Assembly (NCBI GenBank): GCA_035463475.1
Contig: DATHTE010000003.1
Location: 14,880-78,879 of the forward strand
DNA: 64,000 bases
Direction: 5' to 3'
DNA from: JACPDI01 sp035463475
GTDB lineage: Bacteria; Acidobacteriota; Vicinamibacteria; Vicinamibacterales; 2-12-FULL-66-21
Shown here: one piece after another, positions 1 through 9,700 of the stretch
Numbering within the stretch: position 1 is the first letter of the stretch
Layout of the letters: each line of letters opens with the position of its first letter
Program-made: the position numbers and the translations under genes
The notes under the pieces: model-generated
Seen by the model: the letters and a program-made list of their open reading frames with translations, nothing else
Told to the model about the DNA's origin: nothing
Database searches by the model: none

Positions 1-1274
1 CGCTGCGGCACATCGAAACGCTGTCGGTCGAGGCGATCTTCCACATGCGGGACCTCGCCGTGCACCTCTCGCGTCCCGACGTGCAGCGCGCGTTTCTCGA
101 CGCCGCCACGAAATTCTCGAAGACCCGCTCCACCATCGTCCTGAGCGGCGTCCCCGCGGAGGTTCCGCCAGCGGTGGCCACGATGGTCGTGCATCTCGAG
201 CTGCAGCTCCCGTCGCCCGACGAGCTGCGGTTGCTGGTCGGGAGCGTCGCGGCCGCGATGAAGGCGAGCGGAAGGCCGGTGACCGTCACCCTCGAGCCGC
301 CTGAGCTGGACGCCCTGGTTCTCGCCATGCGCGGCCTCACACTGAACCAGGCACGACAGGCGCTCGCCTATGCCGCGCTGACCGACCGACGCCTGTCGGC
401 GGAAGACATCGGCCGCATCCTCGAGCGCAAGGCGCAGATCATCCAGGACGGTGGCCTGCTCGAGTACTATCCGGCTTCCGACAACGCGTTCCAGATTGGC
501 GGCTTCGAGCGCTTCCGCGAGTGGCTCGCGCGATCTCGCGTCGGCTTCGAGTCCGAGGCGCGCGCGCTGAACCTCAGGCCGCCCCGCGGCGTGCTCGTCG
601 TGGGGGTGCAGGGTTGCGGCAAGTCGCTCGCCGCGAAAGTGATCGCGCGCGAGTGGCGCATGCCGCTCCTGAAGCTCGACGCGGCGCGGCTGCTGGACAA
701 GTTCGTCGGCGAGTCCGAAAAGAACCTGCGGCGCGCGCTCGACATGGCGGAATCGATGGCGCCCGCCGTGCTCTGGATCGACGAGATCGAGAAGGGATTC
801 GCGACGGGCAGTGTCGAGGCGGACGGAGGCCTGGCGCGGCGCCTTCTCGGCAGTTTCTTGACCTGGCTGCAGGAACACCGCACGCCGGTGTTCGTCGCCG
901 CCACCGCAAACGACCTCTCCGCTCTGCCTCCCGAGCTGATGCGCAAGGGACGGTTCGACGAGATCTTCTTCGTCGACCTCCCGGATCCGCGGACCCGCGA
1001 GGCGATCCTCCGCATTCACCTCTCCCTGCGGCACCAGGATCCCGCACGCTTCGACCTTCCGGCGCTCGCCGCGGCGTCCGAGGGTTTCTCCGGCGCTGAG
1101 CTCGAGCAGGCGCTGGTCGCGGCACTGTACAGGACGCTGTACGAAAAACGCCCACTCGACACGTCCCTCCTGCTCTCGATGCTGCGCGCCACGGTCCCGT
1201 TGTCCGTTTCACGGCGCGAAGACATCGCGGCGCTGCGGGCGTACGCCGCCGGCCGGTTCGTGCCCGTCAAGTAG
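1..1274 (+). CDS. AAA+ ATPase, Ycf46-like (5'-truncated by window edge)
   Basis: The reading frame is open to the left edge (codons from base 3 onward), so the true start lies outside the window; the first internal ATG is at 45. Counting from that ATG, a ~140-residue N-terminal region precedes an AAA+ module with Walker A (GVQGCGKS, about 187-194), Walker B (LWIDEIEKG, about 243-251), a sensor-1-like ATAND and an arginine-finger-like RKGRFD. This order (degenerate N-terminal P-loop-like half, then an FtsH/Ycf46-type AAA domain) fits the Ycf46-like ATPase family, cytoplasmic ATPases of poorly known role. The product cannot be assigned a substrate. A small protein gene follows 174 bp downstream on the same strand. 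Confidence 0.85.
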   Translation, partial: LRHIETLSVEAIFHMRDLAVHLSRPDVQRAFLDAATKFSKTRSTIVLSGVPAEVPPAVATMVVHLELQLPSPDELRLLVGSVAAAMKASGRPVTVTLEPPELDALVLAMRGLTLNQARQALAYAALTDRRLSAEDIGRILERKAQIIQDGGLLEYYPASDNAFQIGGFERFREWLARSRVGFESEARALNLRPPRGVLVVGVQGCGKSLAAKVIAREWRMPLLKLDAARLLDKFVGESEKNLRRALDMAESMAPAVLWIDEIEKGFATGSVEADGGLARRLLGSFLTWLQEHRTPVFVAATANDLSALPPELMRKGRFDEIFFVDLPDPRTREAILRIHLSLRHQDPARFDLPALAAASEGFSGAELEQALVAALYRTLYEKRPLDTSLLLSMLRATVPLSVSRREDIAALRAYAAGRFVPVK

Positions 1275-1448
1275 AAACCCGGCTAGCACCGCTTTTGCTG
1301 TTCGCCGACCCGGGATCTCAGGCTGGGACAAGCGCGGCCGTTTGCGGGACGTTGCCGCCACCTCCGTACTGGGCGACGACACAGGACCTGCGCCCGACCG
1401 CGCCATCGAGGATTCCGCGCAGGCGGACCGGCCGAAGGAGGAGAAGTC

Positions 1449-1661
1449 ATGACCATGCGCGATGACGGAACGCCGAACGATCCGCGCGCCATTCCGGGTG
1501 GCACCATGCCCTCGCGCACGCCAGGCGCGACCGGGCCGTCGACCCGCGAAATCGGACGGGGCAACGAAACCGACGCGACCGACTGGCGTATCCGTCAGAT
1601 GGAGATCGTAGGGAGGGTCGAAGACGGGCTGTCAAAGGAAGAACGTAAAAGGGAAAAGTGA
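1449..1661 (+). CDS. small hypothetical protein (70 aa)
   Basis: A 70-residue protein rich in Asp, Arg, Gly and Thr, with a charged C-terminus (KEERKREK). A strong Shine-Dalgarno sequence (AAGGAGGAG, 1435-1443) stands 5 bases before the ATG, which is the main reason to believe it. There is no signal peptide, membrane segment or recognised domain. The last codons run into an A-rich stretch followed immediately by a perfect hairpin, so the gene may end at its own terminator. Family unknown. Confidence 0.55.
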   Translation: MTMRDDGTPNDPRAIPGGTMPSRTPGATGPSTREIGRGNETDATDWRIRQMEIVGRVEDGLSKEERKREK

Positions 1662-1670
1662 AAAGTGAGA

Positions 1671-1694
1671 AGGCACGAAGGAGAATTCGTGCCT
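1671..1694. terminator. hairpin between convergent genes, probable bidirectional terminator
   Basis: Perfect inverted repeat: AGGCACGAA (1671-1679), six-base loop, TTCGTGCCT (1686-1694), flanked by A-rich sequence on the left and T-rich sequence (GTTTCGATTTTCGTTTT) on the right. It lies between a plus-strand and a minus-strand gene that converge, as expected for a terminator serving both. Confidence 0.6.
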
Positions 1695-1725
1695 GTTTCG
1701 ATTTTCGTTTTGCGTTTTTCGATTC

Positions 1726-2913
1726 TTATGGCGCTGGCCGGATTCGCAGGATCCGATCGTCTTCCGATCCCGGGTTCCCGCGGCCGTCGCGGTTGCTGGT
1801 CGTGAAGTAGAGGAAGCCGTCGGGTCCGAACACCACCTCGCGCAGCCGACCATAGCGCCCTTCCAGCAGCCGCTCCTCGCCTACCACCGTCGTGCCTCCC
1901 GCGTCGAACCGCACGCGGTGAAGGTGCGCGCCGCGCAGCGTCGCGAAGAACAGGTTGTTGGCGAACGCGGGAATGCGCGTGCCGCGATAGAACGCCATCC
2001 CCGACGGCGCGATCGACGGGTCGTAGAAGAGGACCGGCGGCTCCATGCCCGGTCGCGTCTGTGAGCCGACGATCTCGGGCCAGCCGTAGTTCGCGCCGGC
2101 GCGAATGCGGTTCACTTCGTCGAGGCCGGTCGGCCCGTGCTCCGTTTCCCACAGCTCGCCCGTGACCGGACTGAAATCGATCCCCTGCGGGTTCCGATGG
2201 CCATACGACAGCACGGGGGATGAGAACGGGTTCGCGCGCGGCGTCGTCCCGTCGTCGTTGAAGCGGAGGATCTTCCCGGCGAAGGAGCCGAGTTGCTGCG
2301 AGAGCGACGTCACTGCGGCGTCCCCCATGGTCATGTAGAGGAGACCGTCCGGTCCGAACTTGAGGCGCGAGCCGTCATGGATGGCCGCCCCGGGCACGTC
2401 GTCCAGCAACACGGCGCGCTCAGCGAGCACGCTGTTCACCTCGCGATAGCGGACCAGCCGGTTCGCCGGTTGTCCGCCGGCGTTCGCGGTGTAGACGAGG
2501 TACACGAACCGGTTTGACGCGAAACCCGGGTGGAGCGCGATGCCAAGGAGGCCCGCTTCGCCGGTCGCATACACATCCGTCAGGGTCAGCGCGGCGGCGG
2601 GCAGCACCTGGCCGTTCTGGATGATGCGGACGCGGCCGGGACGCTCCGTCACGAAGATGCGACCGTCCGGCGCGAACGCCATCGCCCAGGGCACCGTCAG
2701 GTTTCGGGCGAACGTCTCGACGAGAAAGCGGATCCCGTCGCCCGCCGTGAAGACGTCCCCTGTCGCGGGGGGTTCACCCGTCGGGTTGCCCGGCTGATCG
2801 GTTGGCGGAGTCGCGGGTCCGTCGGGCGCGCACGCGGCCTGTGGCTGCTGAATCGCCAGGATCAGCGCGAAGGGTGCCAGGTGCCTGAGCATCGTGCAGG
2901 CGAGCCCATGCAT
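1726..2913 (-). CDS. PQQ-dependent soluble sugar dehydrogenase family (aldose sugar dehydrogenase-like)
   Basis: A 395-residue exported protein. After a hydrophobic N-terminus with a Cys (QAAC, lipoprotein-like but not ideal) and a Pro/Thr/Gly linker it shows the beta-propeller of the glucose/sorbosone dehydrogenase family (YliI/Asd-type): FVTERPGRV, LYMTMGD, YGHRNPQGIDFS, ETEHGPTGLDEVN and GANYGWPE are family motifs. These enzymes oxidise aldose sugars in the periplasm using PQQ and calcium. The frame stays open upstream to about 3429, but the ATG at 2913 is preferred because AGGAC precedes it; an ATG seven codons later (2892) lacks a ribosome site. It converges with the small gene ending at 1661. 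Confidence 0.85.
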   Translation of the reverse strand: MHGLACTMLRHLAPFALILAIQQPQAACAPDGPATPPTDQPGNPTGEPPATGDVFTAGDGIRFLVETFARNLTVPWAMAFAPDGRIFVTERPGRVRIIQNGQVLPAAALTLTDVYATGEAGLLGIALHPGFASNRFVYLVYTANAGGQPANRLVRYREVNSVLAERAVLLDDVPGAAIHDGSRLKFGPDGLLYMTMGDAAVTSLSQQLGSFAGKILRFNDDGTTPRANPFSSPVLSYGHRNPQGIDFSPVTGELWETEHGPTGLDEVNRIRAGANYGWPEIVGSQTRPGMEPPVLFYDPSIAPSGMAFYRGTRIPAFANNLFFATLRGAHLHRVRFDAGGTTVVGEERLLEGRYGRLREVVFGPDGFLYFTTSNRDGRGNPGSEDDRILRIRPAP

Positions 2914-3045
2914 TTGTCCTGCCTTCAGCCGGCCCCTATAAAACGGGCCTGCCCATGAAACCGATCGGCGCCCTCGGTCGTCATAACGAATGAGCCGCGC
3001 CTGTTGGCAAGTATGTCTACGAGTATGGCAGAGAAGGAAAGGCAG

Positions 3046-3213
3046 ATGCCCGCCCGTCCGAGACTCGAGTACGACGTCTGTTCGCGCTGCAACACGCTGT
3101 TCGACGACCAGGGGGAAGGCGGCTGGTGGTTCGAGGCCGGACAGTGGTGGCATGAGTGCGCCCCCGAACGCCCCGCGAAAGTCGTCGTCCGTCGGCTCCC
3201 GCGCGTCGCCTGA
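3046..3213 (+). CDS. small putative zinc-binding protein (55 aa)
   Basis: A 55-residue protein beginning at an ATG preceded by AAGGA (3034-3038) at good spacing; two in-frame ATGs upstream (3013, 3025) lack such a site. It has CxxC (VCSRC) near the N-terminus and HxC (WWHEC) 22 residues later, a pattern that could bind one zinc ion as a miniature ribbon, with a Trp-rich stretch (GGWWFEAGQWWH) between. No named family is recognised. It is divergent from the sugar dehydrogenase gene. Confidence 0.5.
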   Translation: MPARPRLEYDVCSRCNTLFDDQGEGGWWFEAGQWWHECAPERPAKVVVRRLPRVA

Positions 3214-3237
3214 CTGGAGTACTCGCGAGAAAAGAAC

Positions 3238-3285
3238 GGGGACAGTCATCGTGCGTTCCGCAGCGGGATTTCGGTGACTGTCTCC
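3238..3285. repeat. imperfect inverted repeat, GGGGACAGTC family
   Basis: GGGGACAGTCATCG (3238-3251) pairs with CGGTGACTGTCTCC (3272-3285), 12 of 14 positions complementary, with a 20-base loop. The same GGGGACAGTC core forms a perfect hairpin at 10063-10087. It lies just upstream of the metallopeptidase gene at 3311. Confidence 0.55.
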
Positions 3286-3310
3286 GATTTCGTCCTGCAT
3301 AATCCCGCTG

Positions 3311-4126
3311 ATGGCCCGGGGAATCCTCCCGGTCTGCCTCCTGCTTACGACCGCAGCCTGTCTCGGCACTGGCACGCGCGTCGTGTCCTTGCCGGATCCC
3401 TCGGTCCGTCCCGTCGCCAACATCCGCACAATTTCCGACTATCCCGTGGCCGCCGCATCCATCGTCGAGGTCCTCGAGCGTGATTTCGGGTTTCGGCGCT
3501 TTCCGGTGGCGTTCTACTTCTGCCCCGATCGGCAGGCTTTCGAGGAGATGCTGCTCGACTCCGGCTACGACGCAGCATTCGCCCGCCAGACGGCGCGGAC
3601 AATGGACGCCGTCGGCGGCTATCGGCGGGTACTGCTTAACGAGAGCGCCCTCGAGCGACAGGACTGGCCTGGTCGCGTCGCCTCCCTCGCCCACGAAGTG
3701 GGTCATAGCTTGCAGTACGAGTGGGGCGGGGGCCAGCGCCGCACGTCGGACCAGTGGCTGCGTGAGGGGTTTGCGGAGTGGCTCGCCATGCGCGTGATGG
3801 ACCGGCTCGGCGGCGTGACCTACGGTCAGGTCCGCCGCCAGTACGCGGACGCGCTCCGGCGCACACGCCGCGCGCGCTCGCCCCGTCTCGACGAGATGGT
3901 CACTTTTCGCGAGTGGGTGGAGCTCGCCAGCCGCCAGGACATCGCGCCCTACGCACAGGCGTTCCTGTCCGTGGACTTCCTCATCGAACGTCACGGCCTG
4001 CCCGCGGTGGTGGACTATTTCGAGCGCTTCGCGCGCGACCAGGATCGCGAGTCAAACTTCCGCGCGGCGTTCGGAGAGAACCTCGCCGCGTTCGAGTCGG
4101 CAGTGACGGACGCGCTGTGGCGCTAG
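3311..4126 (+). CDS. putative zinc metallopeptidase (gluzincin type), lipoprotein-like
   Basis: A 271-residue protein. The N-terminus (MARG, hydrophobic stretch, LTTAAC) looks like a lipoprotein signal with Cys17 as lipidation site. HEVGH (128-132) is a zinc-binding HExxH motif, followed after about 20 residues by WLREGFAEW, the usual third-ligand region of gluzincin peptidases (peptidase MA-like, DUF1570-type). The start at 3311 has no clear ribosome site, but it places the signal peptide correctly. Substrate unknown; probably periplasmic and membrane-anchored. Confidence 0.75.
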   Translation: MARGILPVCLLLTTAACLGTGTRVVSLPDPSVRPVANIRTISDYPVAAASIVEVLERDFGFRRFPVAFYFCPDRQAFEEMLLDSGYDAAFARQTARTMDAVGGYRRVLLNESALERQDWPGRVASLAHEVGHSLQYEWGGGQRRTSDQWLREGFAEWLAMRVMDRLGGVTYGQVRRQYADALRRTRRARSPRLDEMVTFREWVELASRQDIAPYAQAFLSVDFLIERHGLPAVVDYFERFARDQDRESNFRAAFGENLAAFESAVTDALWR

Positions 4127-4295
4127 CCCGGTTGGTGCCGGAACTCCGGCGCGTCAGCCGGGTTGGCGAGCCCGAACAGGGGAAAAAGCGCCCAAATACG
4201 TGCGAATGCCGACTCTTGCCGGCGGCACCGGCGTTGCGATCCGTAGGGTGACTCCTCGGTCCAGTCAGCGAGGGGGCGTTGCCAGGAGGGCCATC

Positions 4296-4499
4296 ATGCG
4301 GATCGAGCGCCATGACATCCAACACTGCCGCTGGGCGGAACAGACGCTGCTCCTGGCCGAGCCGTACTGGCTGAACGCGTGGGACTTCCCGTGGAGCTGC
4401 CGGCGCGACGGCGAGCCGCGGTCCGTAGAGGACACGCGCGTCTGCCGGACCTGCGTGCGCTGGGAATCGCGTCAAGAAGATCACAAAGAGACGCGGTAG
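4296..4499 (+). CDS. small Cys/Trp-containing protein (67 aa)
   Basis: The ATG at 4296 is preceded by CCAGGAGGG (4282-4290), a strong ribosome site. The 67-residue product has four cysteines (HCRW, SCRR, VCRTCVRW) including a CxxC, and several Trp residues, suggesting a small metal-binding or redox protein. No family is recognised. A longer reading frame from 4200 has no ribosome site and is not used. The end lies at the border of the repeat-rich intergenic stretch that follows. Confidence 0.45.
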   Translation: MRIERHDIQHCRWAEQTLLLAEPYWLNAWDFPWSCRRDGEPRSVEDTRVCRTCVRWESRQEDHKETR

Positions 4500-4561
4500 G
4501 CGCCATCGTTGCCAAAAGGGCACGAAGGCCCACAAACGATCTGAACCGCGAAGCCACCAAC

Positions 4562-4618
4562 GCCACTAAGAAAAAAGATCACAAGGGAAATCGCTTTTAG
4601 GGAAATCCCCTTAGTGGC
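4562..4618. repeat. inverted repeat within CACGAAG-rich intergenic sequence
   Basis: GCCACTAAG (4562-4570) and CTTAGTGGC (4610-4618) are perfect 9-base arms around an A-rich then T-rich spacer. Imperfect outer arms (AACCGCGA near 4543, TCGTGGTT near 4645) and scattered CACGAAG/CTTCGTG words extend the symmetry. Looks like a non-coding dispersed repeat; no gene is evident. Confidence 0.5.
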
Positions 4619-4679
4619 CTCTTTCTCTGTGACCTTCGTGGCCGTCGTGGTTTGCACGATAAGGTCTTTAATCCCCGAC

Positions 4680-5039
4680 GGCACTTGTATTGACGCGGGC
4701 GCGAGGCGAGACCGGCGAGTCGATGGCCGCGGTGAGCGCCTGTGGAGCGCCGCTAGCGCAAGGCGAAGCCGGACCGCGCTGCGCTGGCGCCAGAGTCCGG
4801 CTTGGGGTCTCGGCAGCCTTCGCCAAGGCTTCGGCGGCGGGCCGTAGCTTCAGCGGAGGCCCGGGGACCCAAGCCTGACAAGCGAGGGGCCGGAGGGAAC
4901 CGCCGCGCAGCGGCGGCCGGGAGCGCTGAGCCAAGCGAGCGGCCCCGGCGCGCGAACAGCGGCTATCGGCTCGCCGGAATTTCCAGCGTACCTGCGTCAA
5001 CACAGCGCGCTTCGGGGCGTTTTGGGTCTAATGTCCCGT
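4680..5039. other. gene-free GC-rich stretch
   Basis: About 360 bases without a credible gene. It holds short palindromic words such as CCGCCGCGCAGCGGCGG (about 4901-4917) and repeated CTTCG/CGAAG segments. Open frames exist on both strands but are Arg/Pro/Ala-rich products of base composition. It lies downstream of the TPR gene, which ends at 5040 on the other strand, so it may hold that gene's terminator. Confidence 0.4.
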
Positions 5040-6665
5040 CTAGGTCTTGGCGCCGGCGACGCGGCGGGCCTCCTTCAGCTCCGCGCGCCCGGGCGTGTCC
5101 CCCTTCTTGCAGATCGAGACCAGCTCCTCGTAGTACTGCTTCGCCTTCGCCTGGTCGCCCGTCAGAGCCGCCGCGCGCGCGGCGCCGTAGGTGGCGCGGA
5201 ACCGGTGCGGCTCCTTCTTGGTCACACTCTCGAACTCGGCGAGCGCTTCCGCCGGGCGTTTCAGCTCCAGCAGCATCTCCCCGAGAAGTTCGCGCGCGGG
5301 CGCGAGCGGTCCGGGTGAGATCGCCGATTTGTCCGTCGAGTCCTCGAGGACCACGGCTTCGCGTTGCAGCCGAAGGGCGTCATCCGCGCGTCCTTCGGCG
5401 AGCGCGGTCCAGGCCTGCGCGGACCTCTGCTGAATCTCGACCTGCTGCCCCCAGTAGTCGTCCTTTTTCTCCACGAGCGCCGCGTGCAGCTCGGCGAGCT
5501 TGCGCGTTTCGGCGGCCGCCGCGGACGCGTCTCCTTTGCGTGACGCACCGATCGCCCGCGCGTAGTGCGTCATTGCGTCGACGAAGGGGAACGCGCTCGG
5601 TCTCGGCTGGAGCGCCGCCGCCTCGCTCCACGCGCCGCGCTCGAGCGCGAAGCGCGCCGGTATCGCGGCGAGCGCGAACAGCCCGACCTGCCCGTACTGC
5701 TCGGCCATGTTCACCTGCGCCGCGATCTCCTGCAGCTCGCCCAGCACGCGGCGTGCGGAGGCGTCCTGCGCCGTCTGCAGGTAGGCGTACACCTGGTAGT
5801 CGAGCGCGTGCAGCACCTCGGCGGCCGACTTCGCCTTGCGCGCCGCCTCCGCCGACGCACGATTTGTCGCGATCGAGTCCTCCCAGTGCCCCACGCGCGT
5901 GAACGTGTGCGACGGCATGTGGAGCGCGTGCGGTGCGTCCGGCGCAATCTGCGCGTAGCGGCGGGCGGCGGGGAGCGCGCGCTCGGCGAGCGGCGGATGG
6001 TCGTACGCGTGAATCAGGTAGTGCGCAACGCCGGGATGATCCGGCTGCTCCGTGAACAGCCCTTCGAGGATCGCCGCGGCCTTGAGCTGCTGGCTGTACG
6101 TCTTGTCGCTCGGCAGCGCCGTCTGGTTCATGGCGAGCGCGTAAAAGGCCGCTGCCTCGCGATCCTGCGGGTTCGCGTCGTAGAGGCTCTTCATCGCGCG
6201 CTCGTAGTTGACGATGCGCGTCCGCTGGTCGGTGGCCTCGAAGTTCTTGTACAACTCGCCGACCGCTGCGATGTACGCGCGTTCGCGCGGCGTCTTCGCG
6301 TCCATCGCCGCGGCCTTCTGCGCCGCCGTACGGCCCTCGTTCAGGGCCGCGACCGGCCGGGCGCCGCCGAACGGGTTGCCCCACCGGCTCATCGCAACCC
6401 CCCACCAGGCCATGGCGCATCCGGGGTCCTTTTCGCCGACGCGCGCGAACGCCTCCGTGGCGGCCGCGAACCAGAACGAGTGCAGCAGTGCCACGGCGCG
6501 GTCGAATTCCGCGCGAATGGCGGGGGCGCATGACGTTTCGAAATGTACCCGACCCAACCTCTCCGGGGGCTGGCCGGTTTCGTGCTGGTGCTGGATGGCT
6601 GGTGGGGTCTGGACGCTGGCGGACACGGACGTTAGCACGAGCGCAAACGAAATCTGAGCGAGCAT
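5040..6665 (-). CDS. exported tetratricopeptide-repeat protein
   Basis: A 541-residue protein with a short N-terminal signal (MLAQISFALVLTSVSASV) and TPR-type helical hairpins through most of its length: HSFWFAAATEAFARV, CAMAWWGVAMSRWGNPF near the N-terminus and a final helical array around ALAEFESVTKKEPHRFRATYGAARAAALTG. An AGGAGGTG ribosome site sits directly upstream of the ATG. The family recurs in acidobacterial genomes; the role is unknown, probably periplasmic protein-protein interaction. It is divergent from the Asp-box protein at 6756, with a 90-bp shared control region. Confidence 0.85.
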   Translation of the reverse strand: MLAQISFALVLTSVSASVQTPPAIQHQHETGQPPERLGRVHFETSCAPAIRAEFDRAVALLHSFWFAAATEAFARVGEKDPGCAMAWWGVAMSRWGNPFGGARPVAALNEGRTAAQKAAAMDAKTPRERAYIAAVGELYKNFEATDQRTRIVNYERAMKSLYDANPQDREAAAFYALAMNQTALPSDKTYSQQLKAAAILEGLFTEQPDHPGVAHYLIHAYDHPPLAERALPAARRYAQIAPDAPHALHMPSHTFTRVGHWEDSIATNRASAEAARKAKSAAEVLHALDYQVYAYLQTAQDASARRVLGELQEIAAQVNMAEQYGQVGLFALAAIPARFALERGAWSEAAALQPRPSAFPFVDAMTHYARAIGASRKGDASAAAAETRKLAELHAALVEKKDDYWGQQVEIQQRSAQAWTALAEGRADDALRLQREAVVLEDSTDKSAISPGPLAPARELLGEMLLELKRPAEALAEFESVTKKEPHRFRATYGAARAAALTGDQAKAKQYYEELVSICKKGDTPGRAELKEARRVAGAKT

Positions 6666-6755
6666 GGCACCTCCTGCGCGGCTCAGGACTGGTTCGAGCC
6701 GCGGATTCTAGCACCGGTTGGGCCTTGGAGGCATACCCCACTAGAATCTCCCCCC

Positions 6756-9700
6756 ATGAGAACCGCCCCCCTCGCCCTTGCGTTGCTCATCGCGGCCGCT
6801 GGCCCGTCCAGTCGCGCCATGCTTGTCGCTCAATCGAGGACCGCCACCGCCCCGCAGCAGGCCGCCACGTCCGCTCCGGAGGTCGACGCCATCAAGCTGC
6901 TGAAGTGGCGGCCGATCGGTCCGGCGAACAACGCCGGGCGCGTCTCCGAGATCGTCGGCATCCCGGGCGATCCGTCCACCTTCTACGTCGGCGCCGCTGC
7001 CGGCGGCCTGTTCAAGACCACCAACGGCGGCGTGACCTTCACGCCGATCTTCGACGACCAGCCGAACGTCTCGATCGGCGCGCTCGCCATCGCGCCGTCC
7101 GACCAGAACATCCTGTACGTCGGCACCGGCGAGGGAAATCCGCGGAACAGCGCCTCGTTCGGTGAGGGCATGTTCAAGTCGGTTGACGCGGGGCGGCACT
7201 GGAAGCAGATCGGCCTCGCGGATACCGGCAAGATCGCCCGCGTTGTCATCGACCCGCGCAACCCGGACATCGTCTACGTGGCGGCTCTCGGGCACACCTG
7301 GGGACCGAGCGAGGAGCGCGGGCTCTTCAAGACGACCGATGGCGGCAAGAGCTGGAACAAGATCCTCTATAAGAACGACCTCACCGGCTGCTCGGACGTC
7401 GCCATCGACCCAACGAACTCCAACATCGTCTATGCGGGGATGTACACGCACCGGCGCTGGCCGTGGTACTTCGAGAGCGGCGCCGGGGAGACGGCGCTCT
7501 ACAAGTCGGTTGACGGCGGCGCCACCTGGACGCGGCTGTCCGGGCCGGGCAACACGCACGGGCTGCCGAAAGGCCCGATGGACCGCATCGGCGTGGCCGT
7601 CGCGCGCAGCAATCCGGACGTCGTCTATGCGATCAGCGAGACGAAAGAGGAAGGGGAGCTCTGGCGGTCCGACGACGCCGGCGCCACGTGGCGAACGGTC
7701 AACCGCGATCCGAACATCAACTTCCGGCCGTTCTACTACAGCGACATCCGCGTCGATCCGAACGATCCGGACATCGTCTATTCACTCTCCGGTCCGCTGC
7801 TGAAGTCGGAGGACGGGGGCCGGACGTTCCAGCGCATCGCGAACAGCGTGCACGGCGATCACCAGGCGCTGTGGATCGACCCGACGAACAGCCGGCGGAT
7901 CCTGAACGGCAGCGACGGCGGCTTCCACGTGTCGTACGACGCCGGGCGCACGTGGGACCTCCTCAACAACGTCGCGATGACGCAGTTCTACCACATCAAC
8001 TTCGACATGCAGACGCCGTATCGGATCTGCGGCGGCCTGCAGGACAACGGCACGTGGTGCGGCCCGAGCCAGAGTCTCAACGGCGAGGGCATGCGCAAGC
8101 TGGATTGGTACACCGTGGGCGGCGGCGACGGGTTCTGGGCCGTGCCGGACACGGCGCGCCCGTGGCTCGTCTACAACAACCTGCAGGGAGGCGTCATCAG
8201 CCTCACGGATACGCGGACCGGCGAGTCGCGGCCGATCAACCCGTATCCGGCTGGCATCGGCTCGAGCGGACAGTGGATGGCGCCGCAGCGGTACCGCTTC
8301 AACTGGAACGCACCGATCGCTCTCTCGCCGCAGGATCCGCAGACGGTCTACTACGGCGGGAACGTGCTCTTCAAGACGACGGACTTCGGCGAGTCGTGGG
8401 AGGTCATCAGCCCCGATCTGACGACCAATGACAAGGAGAAGCAGAAGTCGTCGGGCGGCACGATCGTGACCGACAACACCGCAGCGGAGTTCCACTGCAC
8501 GATCATCTCCATCGCCCCCTCGCCGCTCGATCCGAACATCATCTGGGTGGGGACCGACGACGGCAACGTGCAGGTCACGCGCGACGGGGGCAAGACGTGG
8601 AGCAGCGTCGCCGGCAACATCAAGGGGCTGACGCCCAACGCGTGGATCGCCACGGTGGAGGCCTCCCATCACAACGCCGGCACCGCGTACGTGGCCGCGA
8701 GCCATTTCCAGACGAACGCCGATTACGCTCCCTACTTCTTCAAGACGAGCGACTTCGGAAAGACATGGACGAAGATCACGGGCGGCATGCGCGCCCGCGG
8801 CTGGAGCCACGTGATCCGCGACGACCCGAAGAACCCGAACGTGCTGTACGCGGGCACCGAAAACGACGTCTACGCGTCGTGGGACGGCGGCAACCGCTGG
8901 GCGTCGATCCGGAACGGCATGCCGGCGGCGCCGGTGCGCGACCTGCTCGTCCATCCCCGCGAGCACGACGTGATCGTCGCGACACACGGCCGCGGCATCT
9001 ACATCCTGGACGACGCGCGGCCACTGGCGGATCTGAGCGAGGCGCTCAAGACCGAGGCGCACCTGTTCGAGATCCGCCCCGCCACACGATTCGTGCTGTT
9101 CAACCGGGACGGCAACCTCGGCGATCGCGAATGGATCCTCGACAGTCCCGAGCCCGGCGCGTACATCAACCTGTTCGTGACGCAGCCGTCGGATGCGGTG
9201 ACGGTCACGATCGCGGATCGTGCGGGCAAGGTGGTGCGCACGCTGCGCAACGTCAAGGTCGCGGCGGGCGTGAACCGGATCTCGTGGGACCTCCGGCACG
9301 ATAACCCGGTGCCGCCGCCGCGGCCCCGGGCGGGGCAGCAGCCGCCGGGACCTCCGGGGGGCGTGCCGCCCGCCATCGCGCGCCGTTTCGGCTTCGGCGC
9401 CGCGGGACCGTTCGTACTGCCGGGTGAGTACACGGTGAAGGTAAAGGTCGCGGGTCGCGAGCTGACGCAGGCGGTGAAGGTCGCACTCGATCCGCGCGTC
9501 GAGGCGAGGGAGACCGAGCTGACCGAGCAGCTCGAGACCGCGTTCACCGCCCTGCGGCTCGTCGCGCGCGTGAACCAGATCGTGGATCGCACGGACGACC
9601 TGCTCGAGCAGCTCCGGTCGCTGCACGACCAGCTCCGTCGCGAGACGCCCCGGCCGATGACCACGAGCACGCAGGAGGAGAACAGCAACGGCGGCGCGCC

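Noticed and set aside
4802..5902. A 366-codon plus-strand frame entering the TPR gene
   Set aside because: Arg/Pro/Ala/Ser-only composition and antisense to the TPR gene.
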